Shown here: piece after piece, positions 7,736-14,894 of the stretch
Layout: the number at the start of each line of letters is the position of its first letter
Position numbering within the stretch: position 1 is the first letter of the stretch
From: Cesiribacteraceae bacterium YIM B00369
Lineage (GTDB): Bacteria > Bacteroidota > Bacteroidia > Cytophagales > Cyclobacteriaceae
NCBI GenBank assembly: GCA_017948555.1
Contig: JAFMYY010000017.1
Span: 89,810-142,359 of the forward strand
Direction: 5' to 3'
Length of the DNA stretch: 52,550 nucleotides
Program-made: the position numbers and the translations under genes
The notes under the pieces: model-generated
Seen by the model: only the letters and a program-made list of their open reading frames with translations
Told to the model about the DNA's origin: nothing
Databases searched by the model: none

Positions 7736-8263
7736 TTATCTGAAACAGTCAGGGTTTTGTAACAGAGCTTCCGCCCAGCCGATTACCGGTCCTTTTGAGG
7801 GATCCACACATTCAAAATAAGTGTTGCGTTCAGGCGGATAAAGGCCGTTGCCTATACCAAAAGTTTGTTCCACCGCTTTTACAAACTTTACATTTTCAGG
7901 TTCACGAATATCAAGAACCACCAGGCTGGTTAAATGGTCGGCGTATAAAAAACCATCTTTTACAGCCATATCTACATTGCCGGTAATTTGCAGGAATGCA
8001 AGGGGCTGAGGTTTGGATGGGTCGCTGTTGTTTATGACATGGATGCCTTTGTGCACCTCATTGATAAAAAGATAAGGGCCATAAATATAAATTTTCCCGG
8101 GCCGGCATAATTCCCGTGGCGGCAGCTTCCGTACTTCAAGGTCAGCGGCTTTGCCGTAAACCGGCCGCAGTCCCATAACTTCAGCCGGAAATTCCAGCTC
8201 CGGTTCGCACCCGAATAAGAGGAGGGAAACCAAAACTATGTTTGCGATGAAGGGTATTTTCAT
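7736..8263 (-). CDS. Short LVIVD-repeat lipoprotein
   Basis: A 175-residue lipoprotein: signal peptide ending LFGC (Cys19). It carries about three LVIVD-type repeats (IYIYGPYLFINEVHKGIHVI, NSDPSKPQPLAFLQI, LVVLDIREPENVKFVKAV) and a Cys-containing C-terminus (CVDPS, NPDCF). It is about half a propeller's worth of blades, shorter than its neighbour, so it may pair with it. It is the first gene of the 8263-6244 operon; the 9-bp gap to the next gene supports co-transcription. Confidence 0.85.
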   Translation of the reverse strand: MKIPFIANIVLVSLLLFGCEPELEFPAEVMGLRPVYGKAADLEVRKLPPRELCRPGKIYIYGPYLFINEVHKGIHVINNSDPSKPQPLAFLQITGNVDMAVKDGFLYADHLTSLVVLDIREPENVKFVKAVEQTFGIGNGLYPPERNTYFECVDPSKGPVIGWAEALLQNPDCFR

Positions 8264-8415
8264 ACTGTATATATTGTTTGTTCAGTATGATGATGCACTT
8301 TTTTGATAAAAAGTTGGAATGGGGTTGAATTTATTTTCATTTGACGAATAAATTTCAAACCTCCGGCAGTAAAAATGGTACTATAAGTATGTATTAACTT
8401 TAAACTCAGATAATT

Positions 8416-8799
8416 ATGAATTCGAATATTATTCCTGCAAAAACCCATAGTTTCATCGATTATGGTACTGCCGCCTCTTTGCTCACACTTCCTTTTCTTT
8501 TCAGCGGAAAGAAAAAAGGAGCAGAAACCTGGATACCGGTAATATTAGGAGGCGGGGTTTTAGTGCAGAGCTTACTGACCGCTTATGAGGGAGGCGCCAA
8601 AAAATCGCTGAAAATGGAAAATCACCTGAAAATGGACTACCTGAATGGGGCCTTAATGGCAGCTTCTCCTTTTTTATTTGGCTTCCGGAAAAGGAGCTGG
8701 TTACCACATGTGGCTTTGGGACTTTCGGAACTGGCAATTGCTTATTTTACAAAGCCGGAGTCGAAAAAGAAAAAGAAATTTTTCGGACTGTTGGGATAA
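8416..8799 (+). CDS. Small four-helix membrane protein (SPW-like)
   Basis: A 127-residue inner-membrane protein with about four hydrophobic segments (16-30, 41-56, 76-88, 95-112), a conserved-looking HSFIDYGTAASLLTLPFLF start and a repeated motif MDYLNGALMAASPFLFGF. The pattern of a polar D-Y pair before a helix ending in SP-F resembles SPW-type repeat proteins. The C-terminus is a run of lysines. Function is unknown. It ends just before a strong bidirectional terminator. Confidence 0.75.
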   Translation: MNSNIIPAKTHSFIDYGTAASLLTLPFLFSGKKKGAETWIPVILGGGVLVQSLLTAYEGGAKKSLKMENHLKMDYLNGALMAASPFLFGFRKRSWLPHVALGLSELAIAYFTKPESKKKKKFFGLLG

Positions 8800-8830
8800 G
8801 CAATCCGCTCAGATGTAGGAAAATAAAAAA

Positions 8831-8870
8831 AAAGAGCAGCCCCGGAAACTCTGGGGCTGCTCTTTTTTTT
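8831..8870. terminator. Strong bidirectional terminator
   Basis: A 13-bp stem (AAAGAGCAGCCCC with GGGGCTGCTCTTT) and 9-nt loop, with a T-run on the plus side and an A-run on the other, separate the membrane protein gene (+) from the convergent aldo/keto reductase (-). Confidence 0.92.
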
Positions 8871-8894
8871 ACTATATGTCAGAAAAAATCAGTT

Positions 8895-9764
8895 TTATTT
8901 TTCCTTCCCGATTTTATCCAGTTCAGCCATATCCTCTTCAGAAATGGAAATTTCAGCCGCCCGGAAATTCTGTTCAAGGTGTTTAACTTTTGAGGTGCCG
9001 GGAATCAGCAGGATGTTTGGTGCCCGGTGCAGCAACCAGCTCAGGGCCAGCTGGTGGGCGGAAGCATCATATTTTTCTGCTATCTGATTCAGCTTATCCA
9101 GCGATTTTACATTTCCTGCATTGATGGGATTCCAGGGAATAAAAGCAATATTATTTTGCAGGCAATATTCCAGCTCATCCTCCCATTTACGGTAGTCAAC
9201 ACTGTATTTATTTTGTACAGAAACAATATCCACATATTCCCTGGCCTTCTTTATATCATCCACACTTACTTCCGAAAGTCCGATATGCTTTACCAGGCCT
9301 TTTTCCTGAATCTTCTGCAAAAAGGCCATCTGGTCCTCAAAAGGAACGTCAGGATCTATCCTGTGCAACTGGTAAAGATCAATTTGATCTGTTTTAAGCC
9401 GCCTTAAACTCCCTTCCAGTCTGTTTTGCAGGCGCTCAGGATCACAATTTATTGTCCACTGGTTTGGTCCGCTCCTTTCAAAGCCCCCTTTGGTTCCAAT
9501 TACCAGGTCTGCAGGGTAGGGGTGCAATGCTTCTGCTATTAATTCTTCAGAAACATCAGGTCCATAACTGTCGGCAGTATCAATAAAATTAATGCCCAGT
9601 TCAACGGTTCTTTTTAATACCCTGATGGCCTCTTCTTTGTCTTTAGGCGGGCCCCAGATACCATCTCCGGTGATTCTCATTGCACCATAACCCATCCTTT
9701 TAATTTCCAGGTCGTTGCCTATAGTATAAGTTGTTGAAATAGATGTGTTTTCTGTGTTTGCCAT
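8895..9764 (-). CDS. Aldo/keto reductase, PdxI (YdbC)-like
   Basis: A 289-residue aldo/keto reductase. The tetrad is Asp62 and Tyr67 in FIDTADSYGP, Lys92 in IGTK, His134 in LYQLH. The region RMGYGAMRITGDGIWGPP followed by DLVIGTKGGFERSG is very like E. coli YdbC, now PdxI, a pyridoxal reductase/pyridoxine 4-dehydrogenase in vitamin B6 salvage; that assignment is by motif resemblance only. It is distinct from the other aldo/keto reductase at 1058. Transcription converges on the terminator at 8831. Confidence 0.9.
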   Translation of the reverse strand: MANTENTSISTTYTIGNDLEIKRMGYGAMRITGDGIWGPPKDKEEAIRVLKRTVELGINFIDTADSYGPDVSEELIAEALHPYPADLVIGTKGGFERSGPNQWTINCDPERLQNRLEGSLRRLKTDQIDLYQLHRIDPDVPFEDQMAFLQKIQEKGLVKHIGLSEVSVDDIKKAREYVDIVSVQNKYSVDYRKWEDELEYCLQNNIAFIPWNPINAGNVKSLDKLNQIAEKYDASAHQLALSWLLHRAPNILLIPGTSKVKHLEQNFRAAEISISEEDMAELDKIGKEK

Positions 9765-9980
9765 AGTTTCTTTTTATGAGACCCTCTTACGTTTTCCTGA
9801 TCTGCTTTTGTGCAAATCGATCCGGAAGCCTGCCGGGGCCGGTTTAAAAATTTTCATAAATATAGGATGCTTTGTAGTCGGGTAAAAAATGCTCCCCGTC
9901 CGCAAGGCAATACCTGTTACTAATACGCTGCTTATGAATGATTGTTTAACCATCCTTCCGGGAGTTTGAATAATTGGCAT

Positions 9981-10288
9981 AAAAAAACCCGGCAGTGTTT
10001 TTACACATTGCCGGGTATCGGGATTTAAAAAATATCGTTACAGTATATAAAAGTTTCTGTCTAAAAAGTCCGCAACCAAACCCTGTTAATAATTTTGTTT
10101 AAAAAATTCTTTCGGGTTTCTGATTACCTTCAGACATTTATTGTGCCAGGAAGGAAATTCTTCTTAAAGTTTTTTCTAAACACCTGCCTGACTGCAGTTT
10201 ATTGATGTTTTCAGTTTATATGGTACATTCAGGTTTTAGAATATACCGGTTCATAATGATATGGTAATTTCTATTATGACAGAGTGGG
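9981..10288 (-). repeat. Repeated ~300-nt element, copy A
   Basis: It begins with a hairpin (CCCGGCAGTG and CATTGCCGGG, loop containing TTTTACA) followed by CGGGATTTAAAAAA, and ends with TATGACAGAGTGGG at 10275-10288. Shared landmarks with copies B and C are GGTTTCTGATTACC at 10115 (B), TGTGCCAG at 10142 (C exactly; ATGCCA in B) and CCGGTT at 10246 (both). Read on the minus strand the hairpin is followed by seven T, i.e. an intrinsic terminator, so a roughly 300-nt minus-strand transcript ending here is possible. Strand is given on that inference. Confidence 0.55.
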
Positions 10289-10384
10289 CAAAGAGTTTGA
10301 AAGCCGTACTTTTTTATTCCCGGGCTGAAAAAAAAAGCCTGATTTTTGGTTTTCCGGTAAAATGGAAGGCAAACACTTCCTGTT

Positions 10385-10419
10385 TTTGTGCAAAGGGCTG
10401 AATAATATATTTAACTTTA
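10385..10419 (+). promoter_or_regulatory. Candidate Bacteroidota-type promoter for the UPF0182 gene
   Basis: TTTG at 10385-10388 and TAACTTTA at 10412-10419 (consensus TAnnTTTG) with a 23-nt spacer match the -33/-7 layout of Bacteroidota housekeeping promoters, about 47 bp before the start codon. The spacer is at the long end and the last -7 base differs, so this is only a candidate. Confidence 0.35.
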
Positions 10420-10466
10420 GCCTGCACCATAATGTTAACTTCACATCCAAACAATTTTATTAATTT

Positions 10467-13337
10467 ATGTTTACATTCATTTTTTTACTTTTATTACTTG
10501 GCGCAGGAGCCGTTCTGGTGGCAGGAGTTAAACAAAAAAGCACCGCCCGGATTACCTTCGGGATTATTCTGCTGTTGCTGGTTACAGTTTTTTTTCAGTC
10601 GCTTAATTTCTGGGGGGAAAAACTCTGGTACGATGCTCTTGGCTATACCAGCAGGTTCTGGGTTCTGGAACTGGCCCGATATGGTTTTGGTCTGGCCGGT
10701 TTCCTGCTGGGAGGTTTAGTTGTATGGCTGCTCCTTTCAGGTTTACCGCGCGACAGGAGGTGGATCCGGTATGTGGCAATGGCCCTGGGAGCCTTGTTCT
10801 CCATGATGTGGGGCTATGGAAACTGGTCGGTGATCCTTCTTTTTATCAATAAAGTACCCACAGAAGCAGCAGATCCTGTTTTCGGAATGTCTGTGAGCTT
10901 TTATTTCTTTAGCCTTCCTTTTTACAAGGCAATTGTAAGTCTTTTATTTGCACTGACTGTACTTTCTATTATTGCTTCCCTGCTGGTGGTTTTTGTGGAG
11001 CCGGATATGTGGAGGCAATTCAACTGGAACCAGAGAGCCTTTACCGCTTATGTCGATCCGGCACTGTACAACCCTCTGTTTACAGGCGCGGGAATATTCC
11101 TGCTTCTCCTGGCAGTAAGTAAATACTTCGACCGTTACGATTTAATGCTGTCAGGGAGTGGAGTGGTTTACGGGCCCGGCTGGACAGATGTAAACGTAAG
11201 GCTCCCCATGATCTGGTTTGTGCTTGGGATAGCTGCCCTTGCCGGAATTCTGCTTTTGATTCCTGCTTTGCGGAACAGGTTCCGCTACTGGCTGGGCGGC
11301 TTTATGAGTATTATCGGATCTAATCAGGCCGGTTTTCTTGTGGCCATTATTGCTTTTTTAGTACTGGTATGGTTTGTGGCTTTAGGCGTTATTCCGGGGA
11401 TGTTCCAGAATTTTAAGGTAAACCCGAACGAAATTACTTTAGAGCAGCCCTACATTCTTAATAATATAAAATATACGCGCGAGGCTTATAATATTACTAA
11501 AATTCAGGAAAGGGAGTATCCTGCCTCTGATCGTTTTACCAGCGAAACGGTTAATGAAAACCAGGGAATTTTTTCAAATATACGCCTGTGGGACCACCGG
11601 GCACTCGATGCCGTTTATAAGCAGTTTCAGGAGTTCAGGCTGTATTATGAATTTGAAGATATTGATATTGACAGGTACCGCTATAACGGGCAATATAACC
11701 AGGTAATGATCTCTGCCAGGGAAATGGATGTAAACAACCTGCCGGCCCAAAGCCAGACCTTCGTAAACAGAAAGTTCAAATACACCCACGGCTTTGGCGT
11801 GGTAATGAACGATGTAAGCAAGTTTACCAGGAGCGGGCTGCCCGATTTGCTGATCCGGAACATTCCGCCCGTAAGCAGCTACCCTGAACTGGAGGTGGAG
11901 GAACCCCGGATCTATTACGGGGAAGGAGCTGATGAGTATGTGGTGGTTAATTCTGCCGAAGAAGAGTTTGATTACCCCCGGGGAGATGATAATGCCTATG
12001 TGCAGTATAAAGGCAGGGGAGGAGTACAGTTAAGTAATTTCTGGCGGCAGTTTTTATATGCTTATAAGTTCAATGAAACCAAATTATTGTTCTCCGGCTA
12101 TCCGCGGCCCGAAAGCAGGATTATGTTCCACCGTAATATCATGAACAGGGTGCAGCGCCTCGCTCCCTTCCTTAATTTTGATGACGATCCTTACATTGTT
12201 CTTTCAGAAGGTAAACTGTACTGGATGATCGATGCTTACACAACATCGAATAGCTATCCTTACAGCCAGCCTTTTTCTGCTCTGGATGATGTGATTTTAC
12301 GGGGACAGCACCCGGGCAGCCGGGCAAGTGGCAGTACAGGTCCATCGGTGCGGGGAGTCAACTACATCCGCAACTCTGTAAAGGTGGTTGTGGATGCTTA
12401 TAACGGATCGGTGGATTTTTATATGTTCGACGGGGAAGATCCGCTTATACAAACCTGGAACAAAGTAGTGCCGGGGCTTCTAAAACCCTGGCAGGAAATG
12501 CCTCAGGGTTTACTGGAACATATCCGCTATCCGGAAGACATGTTGCTGATCCAGGGGGTGGTATATGCCAAATATCATATGCAGGACCCTACGGTTTTTT
12601 ACAACCAGGAGGACCTGTGGGTTCGGGCAACAGAAAAATATTATGACAGAATTCAGCCTGTGGAGCCTTACTATATTATGTGGGAATTGCCGGAGGAGGA
12701 AGAGCATTCATTTGTGCTGATGATGCCGTTTACTCCCAAAAACCGGCAGGTACTGATAGGCTGGCTGGCGGGAATGTGTGATCCTGAACATTATGGAGAA
12801 CTGCTGGCTTACCATTTCCCGAAAGATAAGCGGGTGCTGGGTCCCCAGCAGGTGGAAACCAAGATTGATCAGGATGCAAATCTTTCCTCACAGCTGTCGC
12901 TCTGGGACCAGCGGGGATCCAGTGTGCTGCGCGGAAACGTGCTTGCTATTCCTGTAAACGAAACGCTTTTTTATGTGGAGCCTATCTACCTGCAGTCTGA
13001 GACTGCGGCCTATCCTGAATTGCGGCTGGTGGTTATTATGCACAACGATGATATTGCCTATGCCCCGACATTTGAGGGCGCTTTACAGGAAATTCTGCAG
13101 GATACCAAAAGGTCGGCCATAGCCCGTGAAAGAGCAGCGGCAGGGGAAGAGGAAGGTGCCACCCTGCAGCAGGAAGCAGGAGCAGTATCTCCTGAGCTTA
13201 ATGAGCGGATAAAGGCCGCGAATCAGGCATTTGAGGATTACCTGAGGTACACAGGGGAAAAGGATTTTAGAAGCGCCTCAGAGGCTTTAAGAAGGCTTGA
13301 AGATAACCTGCGGGCCCTTAACCGGGACAGGGAATAA
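10467..13337 (+). CDS. UPF0182 family large membrane protein
   Basis: A 956-residue protein of the UPF0182 family, large membrane proteins of unknown function in many bacteria. About eight membrane helices occupy residues 2-310; the rest is a long domain predicted outside the membrane. Family-like segments include GPGWTDVNVRLP near residue 235 and, after the last helix, a stretch starting NFKVNPNEITLEQPYI. The C-terminal 60 residues form a charged helix (NQAFEDYLRYTGEKDFRSAS) after a Glu/Ala-rich linker. Length is normal for the family, so the gene is intact. It is monocistronic: a terminator follows at 13359 and the next gene converges. Confidence 0.93.
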   Translation: MFTFIFLLLLLGAGAVLVAGVKQKSTARITFGIILLLLVTVFFQSLNFWGEKLWYDALGYTSRFWVLELARYGFGLAGFLLGGLVVWLLLSGLPRDRRWIRYVAMALGALFSMMWGYGNWSVILLFINKVPTEAADPVFGMSVSFYFFSLPFYKAIVSLLFALTVLSIIASLLVVFVEPDMWRQFNWNQRAFTAYVDPALYNPLFTGAGIFLLLLAVSKYFDRYDLMLSGSGVVYGPGWTDVNVRLPMIWFVLGIAALAGILLLIPALRNRFRYWLGGFMSIIGSNQAGFLVAIIAFLVLVWFVALGVIPGMFQNFKVNPNEITLEQPYILNNIKYTREAYNITKIQEREYPASDRFTSETVNENQGIFSNIRLWDHRALDAVYKQFQEFRLYYEFEDIDIDRYRYNGQYNQVMISAREMDVNNLPAQSQTFVNRKFKYTHGFGVVMNDVSKFTRSGLPDLLIRNIPPVSSYPELEVEEPRIYYGEGADEYVVVNSAEEEFDYPRGDDNAYVQYKGRGGVQLSNFWRQFLYAYKFNETKLLFSGYPRPESRIMFHRNIMNRVQRLAPFLNFDDDPYIVLSEGKLYWMIDAYTTSNSYPYSQPFSALDDVILRGQHPGSRASGSTGPSVRGVNYIRNSVKVVVDAYNGSVDFYMFDGEDPLIQTWNKVVPGLLKPWQEMPQGLLEHIRYPEDMLLIQGVVYAKYHMQDPTVFYNQEDLWVRATEKYYDRIQPVEPYYIMWELPEEEEHSFVLMMPFTPKNRQVLIGWLAGMCDPEHYGELLAYHFPKDKRVLGPQQVETKIDQDANLSSQLSLWDQRGSSVLRGNVLAIPVNETLFYVEPIYLQSETAAYPELRLVVIMHNDDIAYAPTFEGALQEILQDTKRSAIARERAAAGEEEGATLQQEAGAVSPELNERIKAANQAFEDYLRYTGEKDFRSASEALRRLEDNLRALNRDRE

Positions 13338-13358
13338 AGTAAAGTACAGGAGGGAATT

Positions 13359-13408
13359 AAAAGCGCAGCCGGAGGATTTTAACAGATTCCTGCGGCTGCG
13401 CTTTTTTT
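13359..13408. terminator. Bidirectional terminator
   Basis: A 12-13-bp stem (AAAGCGCAGCCG at 13360-13371 with CGGCTGCGCTTT at 13393-13404) with a T-run on the plus strand and A-rich sequence on the left, between the UPF0182 gene and the convergent transducer homologue. Confidence 0.88.
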
Positions 13409-13419
13409 AAGGAATATGG

Positions 13420-13800
13420 TCAGGAGTTGCCGGAATAGGCAATGGTGGTAATAATGGCATTTTCGGCCTGCCGGGAATCGAGCCGGGTATGCTGTACTAC
13501 TATGGGCACATCAGATATAATGGTGGAGGCATAGTCAGTATCCCGTGGTACCGGTGCAGGGTCTTTCAAATCATTAAAACGGACATGGCTGGTGCGCTTT
13601 GCCGGCACTGTAACTTTGTATGGGCCAACGGGGTCTTTGTCCTCAAAATACAGGGTAATCTCCACCTTTGCATCTTTATCTCCTGCATTCAGTATGCAGC
13701 AGGTTTCGTGGCTCGTCATCTGAGGTTCCGGTCCTGTGCTTTTTCCGGGAATATATCCTTCAGCAATTGCCCAATGGGTTTTTCCTATAGTGTTTTGCAT
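13420..13800 (-). CDS. Sensory rhodopsin transducer-family protein (ASRT-like)
   Basis: A 126-residue soluble protein closely matching the Anabaena sensory rhodopsin transducer family (Pfam ASRT): KTHWAIAEGYIPG, MTSHETCCILNAGDKDA, EITLYFEDKDPVGPYKVTVP, RTSHVRFNDL, PRDTDYASTIISDVPIVVQ, HTRLDSRQAENAIITTIAYS. The Anabaena protein forms a beta-sandwich tetramer that interacts with a sensory rhodopsin; most homologues lie in genomes or loci without rhodopsin and may bind carbohydrate-like ligands (family knowledge). I chose the Met at 13800 over the upstream ATG at 13911: it gives the family's usual length of about 125, and the longer form would run through a terminator at 13902. Confidence 0.9.
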   Translation of the reverse strand: MQNTIGKTHWAIAEGYIPGKSTGPEPQMTSHETCCILNAGDKDAKVEITLYFEDKDPVGPYKVTVPAKRTSHVRFNDLKDPAPVPRDTDYASTIISDVPIVVQHTRLDSRQAENAIITTIAYSGNS

Positions 13801-13901
13801 ATCTTTTATTTGTTTATAATTCGTTTGATGGTCAATAATTTCTAACCCCTGCAGGCACAAAATGTTATGCACCGGTTTGCTGCGATAATAATCAATTAAA
13901 A

Positions 13902-13929
13902 GGGCGACCATTTCCCTGAATGGCCGCCC
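13902..13929 (-). terminator. Intrinsic terminator for the DUF4249 gene
   Basis: A stem of ten pairs with one mismatch (GGGCGACCATT with AATGGCCGCCC); on the minus strand it is followed by TTTTAATT. It sits 45 bp beyond the stop of the DUF4249 gene and ends the TonB receptor/DUF4249 transcript before the transducer gene. Confidence 0.75.
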
Positions 13930-13974
13930 GCATAATGCTTTCCTGTTCTGTACAGGAATGGGTCCGGATTTTTC

Positions 13975-14856
13975 TTATTCCTCTTCCTTAAGGGAAATTA
14001 TCCGTACATCGGGAATGAACAGGGTAAAGAAGCCTTTGCCGCCCGCTACATTGGTGGGATAATTAGCCGGTTCGCTCAGGAAATCAAGAAAGCTTGCCCG
14101 CTGTTCAGAGCGCATTTTCATAAAGTGAAAGTAGTCTTCACTTATGTTAAAAAGAGATACAACAAGGGAATCATCCGGCTGGTACCCTTCCAGGCGTACC
14201 TCAAATTCGTGCGTAAAATCTGTGCCGTTAAAACCGGCATCATCCAGCAGGTGCGTAAATACTACAGGGTTTATGGTATTCCTGATGAGGTCTTCTTTTT
14301 TACTGTTTATTTTATGGGCATTTACCAGGTACCAGTTTTTTTCCAGCGGATCGGAAATGGCATAATTTACCTGTACATGAAGGTCGTTAAAAGAATCCAT
14401 ATAAGATTCGGTTACTACTTCTTTAAACTTTACCTGATCTTTAACTTTAGTGGAGGCTGTTGCTTGCCCCAGCTCGCTCTGTATCTTTAATTCGTAGGTT
14501 TCCCCGCTTTCAAAAGGAAGGTATATTCCGCCATAAACCCCATAGCTGATAAAATTTAAAGTATCAGTAACTCCGGGGCCGGTAATGGTTACTGTAGCAT
14601 CGTTCAGGGCGATTTTGTTTAGTAATTTCTCCTGCTGAGCAGTACTGTCCCCGCTGGTTTTGTCGCTTATTTCAAGTGCTCCAAAGGTTTTAGTAAGCCA
14701 AACCACCACATGTTTGTCGGGTATAAGCTGAGTATTCACGACCACCCGGGGTTCTGCAGAAGGCAGGTTTTCCACCTCCAGGGGGTCGGGCATACAGGCG
14801 GCCAGCAGGCAGGCAATAAAAAAGAAAAAGCTGTTTTTAAGTAATGATGAGTTCAT
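13975..14856 (-). CDS. DUF4249 lipoprotein, partner of the TonB-dependent receptor
   Basis: A 293-residue lipoprotein: signal peptide ending LAAC (Cys21). The mature part starts with the family-typical run PDPLEVENLPSAEPRVVVNT and continues with a beta-sandwich-like region (DATVTITGPG, GIYLPFESGETYELKI) and the later FHFMKMRSEQ and NVAGGKGFFTLFIPDVRII. DUF4249 proteins in Bacteroidota are routinely encoded next to a TonB-dependent receptor and are thought to be surface lipoproteins working with it, in the manner of SusD with SusC, although unrelated in sequence. Here it follows the receptor gene by 38 bp on the same strand, so a two-gene operon is likely. The substrate is unknown. Confidence 0.9.
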   Translation of the reverse strand: MNSSLLKNSFFFFIACLLAACMPDPLEVENLPSAEPRVVVNTQLIPDKHVVVWLTKTFGALEISDKTSGDSTAQQEKLLNKIALNDATVTITGPGVTDTLNFISYGVYGGIYLPFESGETYELKIQSELGQATASTKVKDQVKFKEVVTESYMDSFNDLHVQVNYAISDPLEKNWYLVNAHKINSKKEDLIRNTINPVVFTHLLDDAGFNGTDFTHEFEVRLEGYQPDDSLVVSLFNISEDYFHFMKMRSEQRASFLDFLSEPANYPTNVAGGKGFFTLFIPDVRIISLKEEE

Positions 14857-14894
14857 AAAAAAAATGATTCGTTTGTTTTTTAAAAAAAAACTTA

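Larger units (their letters stand above)
9765..10466. other. Long intergenic region carrying repeated element A
   Basis: A 702-bp gap between divergent genes. It holds copy A of the 300-nt repeated element (9981-10288) and a candidate promoter for the UPF0182 gene near 10385-10419. A 68-codon minus-strand ORF at 9774-9980 has no recognisable features and is not accepted. Confidence 0.6.

Noticed and set aside
9774..9980. 68-codon minus-strand ORF beside element A
   Set aside because: It begins right after the minus-strand terminator, has no ribosome site, domain or signal, and no other support.
10275..10300. Sigma-54 promoter at the end of element A
   Set aside because: The GG and TTTG parts have the right spacing but the -12 C is missing and the second copy at 49310 fits worse; kept only as a hypothesis within a finding.
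10432..10719. 95-codon plus-strand ORF overlapping the UPF0182 gene start
   Set aside because: It is another frame of the first UPF0182 helices; the 10467 frame gives the full family protein.
13801..13911. N-terminal extension of the transducer homologue
   Set aside because: It is not found in the family length and would overlap a terminator hairpin at 13902-13929.
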